Source: Legionellaceae bacterium UBA6148 (GTDB lineage: Bacteria; Pseudomonadota; Gammaproteobacteria; Legionellales; Legionellaceae). From it: 20,179 bases of DNA. The number at the start of each line of letters is the position of its first letter. Position 1 is the first letter of the stretch. Of the stretch, positions 15,276 to 20,179 are shown piece after piece. The notes under the pieces were generated by a model, which had not been told where the DNA came from, ran no database searches, and saw only the letters and a program-made list of their open reading frames with translations. Location: assembly GCA_002423125.1 (NCBI GenBank), contig DIUW01000004.1:1-20179 (forward strand). Direction: 5' to 3'. A program made the translations under genes and the position numbers.

Positions 15276-15299
15276 TATGTCTCTTACATATGTCTCTTA
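15276..15299 (+). repeat. Tandem 11-bp direct repeat TATGTCTCTTA
   Basis: Two identical copies at 15276-15286 and 15289-15299 are spaced by 2 bp, giving a 13-bp period. No function is visible. Confidence 0.7.
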
Positions 15300-15335
15300 A
15301 AGAATTGTGAGAGCAAATGATTGATATTATCTAAC

Positions 15336-15515
15336 CTGGACTTTAGCCATTTTTATAGACTTGATTCATAATCCGTCTTTGCGAGCGTTAGCGAAGCATA
15401 TATGGACCCTACCGGTTTGCAAGAGGAATTTAAATTGAAAATTGATCTGGATTGCTTCACTTCGTTCGCAAAGACGGGCATTTTCTACCTGTTTTCAAAA
15501 ATGCCTAAAGTCCAG
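15336..15515. repeat. Nested palindromic (MITE-like) intergenic element, 180 bp
   Basis: The outer 19-nt arms (15336-15354 and 15497-15515) are inverted copies with one mismatch, CTGGACTTTAG-s-CATTTTT. Nested inside, 15373-15477 begins with CCGTCTTTGCGAGCG and ends with the inverse CGTTCGCAAAGACGG, with GAAGCA/TGCTTC blocks in between. The inner unit resembles the 'TTGCGAGCGAAGCGAAGCAATCC' class of palindromic repeats, recalled here from several intracellular bacteria. It abuts the hipA stop codon and would fold into a long hairpin in the hipA transcript. Confidence 0.8.
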
Positions 15516-16769
15516 CTAACGTTTTGTTTTCTTCAGCTCTTCATGTTCAAAAGCTGAAGCCATGCGGTCAATTTCACTTTTTATTAAACCAAATTGGGTA
15601 GCAACAGATCGCCATTCACTCACGGCTAGCGTAACTTCTTTTATAATTTCAAGCGCTCTTGTTTTTTTTATCCGAAACTCATCAATGACGGAAAGCGCCA
15701 AATCAATAGAAGCCGTTGAGTCATCATAATCTATCGAAGTTGATAACATGCGTGATTTGATTTCCACTGGGGTAGGATTGACATCATAGGCAGGCGACAA
15801 TCGCCAACCTTTATGGCGTTCATATAAAAAACCATGATTCCTTAAATGATCATCTGTGTTTGATATCAGCACGGTAAAAATAATACGCCGCCACAGTTCT
15901 TCTAAATCACTGTTAGGACTTGCACCGTTTTGTGTAATGGCATAAGCAATTTCAAGATAGCTGTGAGGATCATTATCTTTTGCGCCCAACATGCTCATTG
16001 CAGATAAGAATGGAACACGTTGGGCTGACTGACGGTCAAAACGGCGCAAGATCAGTACCGGTTTGTTCATGATTGATTCCAAACGCCATTCTGCTGTTTT
16101 AATATTCGCTTTTTGCGCAAGATTCAGCGCAACGGCTTCCCAGACAACCACGTTAAATTCGTCATCATTTTTGGGAAACTTAGCGATCGCAAGATGACCG
16201 TCTTTATCTCTAACGGATGCTTTTGGACGCGCTCCACCAAGAGATGACCCAGGTGCCAATAATATTTTCAAATCTTCAGCTGTTTCATCGTCATTCAGAT
16301 ATCGTTCAGTTGCTGAAAGGAGTCTAGGTAGATCGATTAAAGGTGGAATGCTTTCTTTATCTTTGGAGCTGAAATAAGGTCCGCCATCTTCTAACGAAAA
16401 ACGTAAAGCGCCTTGACGAGCTTCATCATTAACGCCTAACAGATAATCTGCTTCTGACAGTGTTCTTGCTGCTTCTCCCGCCGATTTAGCCCGCACACTT
16501 TCTGCTCGGCGCATCAACACCCGACCCCAGCGATCTGGCGCAGAATCACCAATAGCACCGAATAATATCTGGTCTGGTGTTGTATGAAATGCTCCTGAGG
16601 TTAACTGAAGAGCTGGATCAAGAGCAAATTTTTCCGAATGCTTCAGCCAGTCCGGATCATATTCAAAGGATGCACTTTGTCGAGCGCCACGCTGATGAAA
16701 CCAGAGCTTTCCAATCTTGTGTGTTTCTTTACCAAGCTCAATCGAAACATAAATTTGTTGGCTACTCAT
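15516..16769 (-). CDS. hipA: HipA-family kinase toxin
   Basis: A 417-residue HipA serine/threonine kinase, normal length. The N-terminal HipA_N1 region is followed by the kinase core: the glycine-rich loop SSLGGARPKASV at 175-186, lysine K197 in AKFPK, the catalytic loop NTDDHLRNHGF at 304-314 (D306/D307, N311) and the metal-binding D329 in AYDVNP. E. coli HipA phosphorylates glutamyl-tRNA synthetase and induces persistence; the target here is not known. The start is ATG 16769, with AGGGGG upstream. It overlaps the hipB stop by 8 bp, so the antitoxin and toxin are translationally coupled in the usual order. All key residues are present, so it is probably active. Confidence 0.93.
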   Translation of the reverse strand: MSSQQIYVSIELGKETHKIGKLWFHQRGARQSASFEYDPDWLKHSEKFALDPALQLTSGAFHTTPDQILFGAIGDSAPDRWGRVLMRRAESVRAKSAGEAARTLSEADYLLGVNDEARQGALRFSLEDGGPYFSSKDKESIPPLIDLPRLLSATERYLNDDETAEDLKILLAPGSSLGGARPKASVRDKDGHLAIAKFPKNDDEFNVVVWEAVALNLAQKANIKTAEWRLESIMNKPVLILRRFDRQSAQRVPFLSAMSMLGAKDNDPHSYLEIAYAITQNGASPNSDLEELWRRIIFTVLISNTDDHLRNHGFLYERHKGWRLSPAYDVNPTPVEIKSRMLSTSIDYDDSTASIDLALSVIDEFRIKKTRALEIIKEVTLAVSEWRSVATQFGLIKSEIDRMASAFEHEELKKTKR

Positions 16770-17097
16770 TTGCATCCCCCTTATCCCCATGTGGCGTTCT
16801 AATTCTTTTCGGGAGATTTTCTTCTTCAAGTTCACGTCCGACAATATCGTGAGAAGCATCTGCAACATGTGCCAAATGATCAGTCATCCCTAAAACAAAA
16901 AGAGCAGACGCATAGGCGCCCATGGATACGCTTGGATCCCCTTTTTCAATTTTAGATAAAGTGATTCGAGAAAATCCTGAACGCTCAGACATAAGCTCCA
17001 TGGGTATACGACGGCGGCGGCGCGCATCACTAATATTCTTGCCCAACCGTCTTAAACCTTTCTGCACTGGAATGGGCAAATGTGTTTTTTTACTCAT
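16762..17097 (-). CDS. hipB: HipB-family XRE antitoxin
   Basis: A 111-residue antitoxin and autorepressor. Residues about 14-70 form an XRE helix-turn-helix (KNISDARRRRRIPMELMSERSGFSRITLSKIEKGDPSVSMG). The C-terminal 35 residues are charged and probably flexible, the part that contacts or inhibits HipA in related pairs. It is first in the operon and overlaps hipA by 8 bp. The ribosome site before ATG 17097 is weak, GGTTG. HipB would bind palindromes in the AT-rich upstream region together with HipA. Confidence 0.9.
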   Translation of the reverse strand: MSKKTHLPIPVQKGLRRLGKNISDARRRRRIPMELMSERSGFSRITLSKIEKGDPSVSMGAYASALFVLGMTDHLAHVADASHDIVGRELEEENLPKRIRTPHGDKGDANE

Positions 17098-17134
17098 ATT
17101 TCAACCATAATGTGTTCTATATTTTACCTTATAC

Positions 17135-17168
17135 TGTATTATGCATATAATATGATACATTACGTCAA
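17135..17168 (-). promoter_or_regulatory. Possible hipBA promoter/operator region
   Basis: On the minus strand TTGACG (17163-17168) and CATAAT (17138-17143) are 19 bp apart. A dyad TGTAT-N15-ATACA (17135-17159) and the palindrome TATGCATA overlap the candidate -10. The spacing is long and the region is AT-rich, so this is tentative. Confidence 0.3.
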
Positions 17169-17378
17169 AATGCCAGTGTTTATAAATTAATGTATACTAT
17201 CTTTATCATTAAATATTTTAACGCAAATAATAATATACTTAATCTATCGTTTGAAGGAATTTTTCAAAGCCAAACGTCCATATCATAAAGATTATGGCTA
17301 TCAATTGATGGCGTGGCAATAATGGTTAAATGCACAATCACAAGTGGCAATTCAAATGATAGATAAAAAGCATCAAAA

Positions 17379-17410
17379 ATGCCCCATTTATGCCCCAAAA
17401 TCAGGTACCC
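17379..17410 (+). repeat. Left cluster of integrase arm-type repeats
   Basis: ATGCCCC occurs at 17379 and 17390 (11 bp apart), the second followed by AAAA, and GTACCC at 17405. These lie 40-70 bp left of the attachment core. The rest of 17098-17378 is AT-rich with no supportable gene; a short frame with no start (about 17233-17311) is not convincing. Confidence 0.5.
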
Positions 17411-17450
17411 TTACATTTAAAATAAATAAGTCAAAGAGTTACGAAAAATT

Positions 17451-17481
17451 GTCGCGGGTTCGATTCCCGCCGCCTCCACCA
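17451..17481 (+). other. Attachment core: 3' end of a tmRNA-like (ssrA) or tRNA gene
   Basis: The stretch contains a T-arm (GCGGG, loop TTCGATT, CCCGC), the acceptor 3' strand CGCCTCC, a discriminator A and CCA. No matching 5' acceptor strand, D-arm or anticodon arm exists upstream, so this is only a 3' fragment. Tyrosine recombinases commonly use such ends as att cores, leaving a fragment copy at one end of the element. Sequence and acceptor style resemble the 3' end of gammaproteobacterial ssrA. A tRNA with a GGAGGCG acceptor is the alternative. Confidence 0.72.
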
Positions 17482-17497
17482 ATTTTTTAAACCATTC

Positions 17498-17583
17498 CAG
17501 ACCACCAAAGACCATCACAAACTCTTGTAAATCAAGGGCTTTGAGCTAAATAATCCACTCTTAAAGTTGTCTTTTGTGGTCTG
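17498..17583. repeat. 8-bp inverted repeat CAGACCAC/GTGGTCTG
   Basis: Perfect 8-bp arms at 17498-17505 and 17576-17583 flank a 70-bp interior just right of the attachment core. The arms are also followed and preceded by AAAG/CTTT-like bases. It may hold binding sites for recombination proteins. Confidence 0.5.
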
Positions 17584-17598
17584 TTGTTGGCTCAAAAA

Positions 17599-17650
17599 AC
17601 ACCCAAAAAATGCCCAAAATTTTTGGAAAAGTACCCAATATCTGCCCAAA
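17599..17650 (+). repeat. Right cluster of integrase arm-type repeats
   Basis: Four related hexamers, ACACCC at 17599, ATGCCC at 17610, GTACCC at 17631 and CTGCCC at 17642, are each followed by AA or AAAA. Spacings of 11, 21 and 11 bp keep them on one face of the helix. They resemble the repeats left of the core and would fit arm-type sites for the integrase. Confidence 0.55.
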
Positions 17651-17702
17651 AATATAGGTTAAACTATGTGCTACTTTAAGTCGGAATCTGTTTGGAGCAT
17701 CA

Positions 17703-18467
17703 ATGAATTACTTTAATCTGCAAGGCAAAACCGCTTTAATTACAGGTGCCTCAAGTGAACTTGGCAAGCAATTTGCTATCTGTCTTGCAAATGCGGGAGC
17801 TCGTGTTATTTTAAGTGCGCGACGATCAGAGCCATTAAAATTTCTTTCTGGGCAAATCAAACAAAGCATTTGGATGACAATGGATGTCTCAGATAGCGAC
17901 TCCGTACAAAAAACGATAGCAGAACTTGAAACACAAGAAGAGAAAATTGATATTTGCATCAATGCTGCTGGTATCGCGAAACTAACACCTATATTTAATG
18001 CGACTGATTATCATGACTTTGAGCGCATCATGCAAACCAATGTAATGGGCACTTGGTACGTCACCCACGCCATTGCAAATCATATGAAAAAATATAGCCT
18101 CTCGGGTTCTATCATCAATATTGCAAGTGTTAACGGCGCTAATCGACTACGAGAAGAACTAAGCGGATATGCTGCATCAAAAGCGGCCGTCATTCAAATG
18201 ACTAAAGCCTTGGTTGGTGAGCTCTCTAAAGCAAATATTCGAATTAATTGTATAGCCCCTGGTCTTTTTCATACGCCTTTAACGGATTATAAACTCCATA
18301 CAGAAGCGGCAAGAGAAGAAATGTCAAAGAAAATTCCTTTGCGGTTTGTGGCTGATGTATCCGATCTGGACAGTACTATTCTATATCTCGCGTCGAATGA
18401 TGCTTCTCGATACGTCACAGGAACTTGCTTGACTGTCGATGGTGGTGTTTCATGGGGTGGCTCATGA
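17703..18467 (+). CDS. Short-chain dehydrogenase/reductase (SDR)
   Basis: A 254-residue classical SDR. The cofactor loop is TGASSELG at 14-21, D61 lies in the MDVSD segment, NAAG is at 87-90, N113 follows, and the catalytic set is S142 in IASVNG, Y156 and K160 in YAASK. The C-terminal NCIAPGLFHTPLT and VTGTCLTVDGG are typical. The final glycine of the TGxxxGxG loop is Lys22, within tolerance for the family. TGGAG lies before the start. It is the first gene of a four-gene operon and overlaps the next by 4 bp (ATGA). The substrate is unknown; association with antibiotic-modifying-like enzymes may suggest a role on the same compound. Confidence 0.92.
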   Translation: MNYFNLQGKTALITGASSELGKQFAICLANAGARVILSARRSEPLKFLSGQIKQSIWMTMDVSDSDSVQKTIAELETQEEKIDICINAAGIAKLTPIFNATDYHDFERIMQTNVMGTWYVTHAIANHMKKYSLSGSIINIASVNGANRLREELSGYAASKAAVIQMTKALVGELSKANIRINCIAPGLFHTPLTDYKLHTEAAREEMSKKIPLRFVADVSDLDSTILYLASNDASRYVTGTCLTVDGGVSWGGS

Positions 18468-19000
18468 TTATCTCATTTCGAAGCCTGTCTGAAAGCGATT
18501 TTCCACTTCTTTTAAAATGGCTCGAAACGCCTCATGTCAAAGCTTGGTGGGATAAGGATGTGTTATGGAGTATCGACAAGGTTGAAAAGAAATACCTTGA
18601 CTATGTGTTCCACTACAAAATAGAAAAAGGTGAAAAAAAATCCATTTTTGCTTATATCATTGAATTAGAGGGTGCCGCTGTTGGTTATATACAATATTAT
18701 GATGCGCGGGACTTTCTTACTATTCCAGAGGGGTGTTCTATTCCTGAAAACACCGCTTCTATAGACCTGTATATTGGAGAGCAATCGGCTTTAAAAAAAG
18801 GGGTTGGCTCGAAAGCATTATTGCAATTGATGAATGATAAGGTGTTTAATCAATTTGACGATGCTCTAGTCACACCAGACATTAAGAATCACGATGCAAT
18901 CGCCTGTTATAAAAGAGCAGGATTTATTTCCTGCTTAACAAAAAAAGAAAGCAATGAGCGATGGTTAATCGCAAAAAAGGACGAGCGTCATGACCACTAA
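18464..19000 (+). CDS. AAC(6')-Ib-like aminoglycoside N-acetyltransferase
   Basis: A 178-residue GNAT enzyme close in length and layout to AAC(6')-Ib. It starts ISFRSLSESDFPLLLKWLETPHVKAWW, matching the W-L-x-x-x-H-x-x-x-WW pattern. It continues with GYIQYYDA, then ASIDLYIGE before the acetyl-CoA loop KKGVGSKAL, and ends with NHDAIACYKRAGF. In the aminoglycoside enzymes this fold acetylates the 6'-amino group. Resistance activity is inferred; related chromosomal acetyltransferases act on other amines. The start is ATG 18464, overlapping the SDR stop by 4 bp; the open frame runs back to 18425 without a ribosome site. Confidence 0.82.
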   Translation: MIISFRSLSESDFPLLLKWLETPHVKAWWDKDVLWSIDKVEKKYLDYVFHYKIEKGEKKSIFAYIIELEGAAVGYIQYYDARDFLTIPEGCSIPENTASIDLYIGEQSALKKGVGSKALLQLMNDKVFNQFDDALVTPDIKNHDAIACYKRAGFISCLTKKESNERWLIAKKDERHDH

Positions 19001-19913
19001 TCACCTCAACACGCTTAAAAACAACATATCGTTAGTACATGGTGATGTGGGAAAACAATGGTGGCAGGATCTCCCTCAACTTCTTGAACATCTTGCTCGC
19101 ACGCAAGGACTTACTTTATTACCTCCATTTGAGCATCTAAGTTTTAACTACGTGCTGCCAGTTTTAGGTCCAAAAAAAGAGGAGTGGGTTTTAAAAGTCA
19201 GTCTTCCTCATGATGAGTTCTCAAGAGAAATTTATGCATTAAGGCATTTTAATGAGAGAGCTTCCGCTCGCTTAATAGATGCGAACCCTGAAGAAGGCTG
19301 GATGCTCATTGATCGCCTATTGCCAGGAACACGATTGGTTGATGTTCTTGATGAGCAACAAGCTATCCCCATTGCAGTTAGTGTCATGCAGCGTTTGTGG
19401 GCGCCAGTTAGAGAACCACAGCTGTTTATTTCATTAGAAGAATGGCTCCGAAGTTTGGAACAGCTTGATACTCAAGCATCATTACAACAATTGATCAGCA
19501 AAAAACTCAGGGATTTTGTCATCAGTCGTGCAAAAGAGCTCATATCAAGTCAAGGCGAGCCGGTTCTGTTGCATGGTGATCTGCATCACTACAATATTTT
19601 ACAGCATCAATCAGAATGGCTGGCAATCGATCCTAAGGGAATTATGGGCGAAAGAGAATTTGAAATCGGTGCATTTTTAAGAAATCCGTTCTGCGTAGTT
19701 GAAGATCCGCTTGAAACCAAAGCACTAGCACGCAACCTGGATTGGGTCATTGATTTGACCGCATTTAATCGAGAACGCGTCTTAAGCTGGTGTATTATTC
19801 AAGCCATTTTATGTGTTTGTTGGTATGTTGAGGATACTATGCTTGAAAAAGCGAGTCAGCTCACGGCTTATGCCGAACGATTGTATTCATTAAGTCTGGG
19901 AGTCATACGTTGA
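18990..19913 (+). CDS. APH(6)-like aminoglycoside/hydroxyurea kinase
   Basis: A 307-residue phosphotransferase resembling the streptomycin 6-kinase family. The ATP-binding lysine lies in WVLKVSLP (K69). The catalytic loop is VLLHGDLHHYNIL (H195, G196, D197, N202), followed by WLAIDPKGIMGEREFEIGAFLRNP, in which D214 binds metal. The DPKG...E.GAFLRNP block is characteristic of APH(6)/hydroxyurea kinases. Such enzymes phosphorylate streptomycin or related cyclitols. The gene overlaps the acetyltransferase by 11 bp and the next kinase by 4 bp, so it is co-translated. All catalytic residues are intact; substrate specificity needs testing. Confidence 0.88.
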   Translation: MTTNHLNTLKNNISLVHGDVGKQWWQDLPQLLEHLARTQGLTLLPPFEHLSFNYVLPVLGPKKEEWVLKVSLPHDEFSREIYALRHFNERASARLIDANPEEGWMLIDRLLPGTRLVDVLDEQQAIPIAVSVMQRLWAPVREPQLFISLEEWLRSLEQLDTQASLQQLISKKLRDFVISRAKELISSQGEPVLLHGDLHHYNILQHQSEWLAIDPKGIMGEREFEIGAFLRNPFCVVEDPLETKALARNLDWVIDLTAFNRERVLSWCIIQAILCVCWYVEDTMLEKASQLTAYAERLYSLSLGVIR

Positions 19914-20179
19914 CCTTCAAGCAAAACTGGGAAAAACCTAACTCACAAATACAATTGCCCACAAAAACAATCAAAGCAATGCTTAAAATGGCATTTCCTA
20001 ACAAGGAGTTGTTGTCCTGTGAATTGATTTTTGGGGGATGTGCCAACCTGAACTATAAAGTTCAGGTTAAGAGTGGTGGTGAAATACCTTACTTACTACG
20101 TATTTATCTTCGTGATAGCGCCGCGGTTTTTCGGGAAAAAAATCTAGCCATTTTGCTAAAACTCGATCCTCAAGTTTTT
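19910..20179 (+). CDS. Second APH-family phosphotransferase of the operon (3'-partial)
   Basis: The frame starts at TTG 19910, overlapping the previous TGA by 4 bp, with GGGAG 8 bases upstream, and runs off the right edge after 90 codons. The visible N-lobe reads CELIFGGCANLNYKVQV (glycine-rich nucleotide loop), then YLLRIYLRDSAAVFREKNLAILLKL, with a strand-3 arginine in place of lysine and the conserved R-E of the following helix, as in choline/aminoglycoside kinases. The catalytic loop lies outside the window. It is the fourth gene of the SDR operon. TTG as start is supported by the ribosome site and by the 4-bp coupling. Confidence 0.75.
   Translation, partial: MTFKQNWEKPNSQIQLPTKTIKAMLKMAFPNKELLSCELIFGGCANLNYKVQVKSGGEIPYLLRIYLRDSAAVFREKNLAILLKLDPQVF

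Noticed and set aside
15276..15299. Tn5-type transposon end (TGTCTCTTA core)
   Set aside because: The nine-base core matches, but the rest of the 19-bp end does not, it occurs as a tandem pair in the same direction, and no transposase is nearby.
17233..17311. Short open stretch in the hipB-att intergenic region
   Set aside because: About 26 codons without a start codon or ribosome site and ending in a stop; no recognisable family.
17451..17481. A complete tRNA or tmRNA gene
   Set aside because: Only the T-arm, acceptor 3' strand and CCA are present; the complementary 5' acceptor strand and the other arms are missing upstream.

Overview
The window looks like the right-hand part of an integrative and conjugative element (ICE) in an AT-rich gammaproteobacterium. 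Legionella or a close relative is my best guess. It rests on the overall gene style: an F-type TraI with a Toprim tail, a VUT-family transporter, antibiotic-kinase-like cargo and a palindromic repeat of a kind I associate with that group. No ribosomal or species-diagnostic gene is present, so the host assignment is inference.

Layout from left to right. (1) 1-3176: the C-terminal part of a TraI relaxase/helicase, open at the left edge. (2) 3274-4554: a phosphoribosyltransferase-fold protein of unknown role. (3) 4665-7337, minus strand: a four-gene cargo operon (PadR regulator, GNAT acetyltransferase, NADP-type beta-hydroxyacid dehydrogenase, guanine-deaminase-like enzyme). A pure G9 tract is the only spacer between its second and third genes. 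(4) 7467-8273: a TraM-like relaxosome gene with a good promoter. Its upstream region carries an F-like nic sequence, so I read it as the origin of transfer, with transfer pointing right. (5) 8274-8956: leading-region genes, namely a low-complexity small protein and an HU-like protein. (6) 9070-11480, minus strand: class IV aminotransferase, SLOG-family protein and phosphotransferase. (7) 11467-12499: an unknown gene followed by a VUT-family membrane protein. (8) 12492-15063: the maintenance switch, made of an S24-type repressor, three matching 16-bp palindromic operators, a small Cro-position gene, an excisionase, a degenerate second excisionase tail and a tyrosine recombinase. (9) 15064-15515: intergenic DNA packed with inverted repeats. 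(10) 15516-17097: hipBA toxin-antitoxin. (11) 17098-17702: non-coding DNA with the 3' end of a tmRNA-like or tRNA-like gene, which is the probable attachment core, flanked on both sides by short ACCC/GCCC repeats that look like integrase arm sites. (12) 17703-20179: a tightly overlapping operon of an SDR, an AAC(6')-like acetyltransferase, an APH(6)-like kinase and the start of another kinase. It continues past the right edge.

How it fits together: the repressor and its operators probably keep excisionase and integrase silent. Excision would use the core at 17451-17481, TraI would nick near 8084, and hipBA would stabilise the element. The cargo includes an aminoglycoside-modifying-enzyme-like operon. 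The sites with most to check are the oriT, the three-operator switch (one operator is also a textbook LexA box), the two-sided attachment site, the G9 tract and the phosphoribosyltransferase-like gene.
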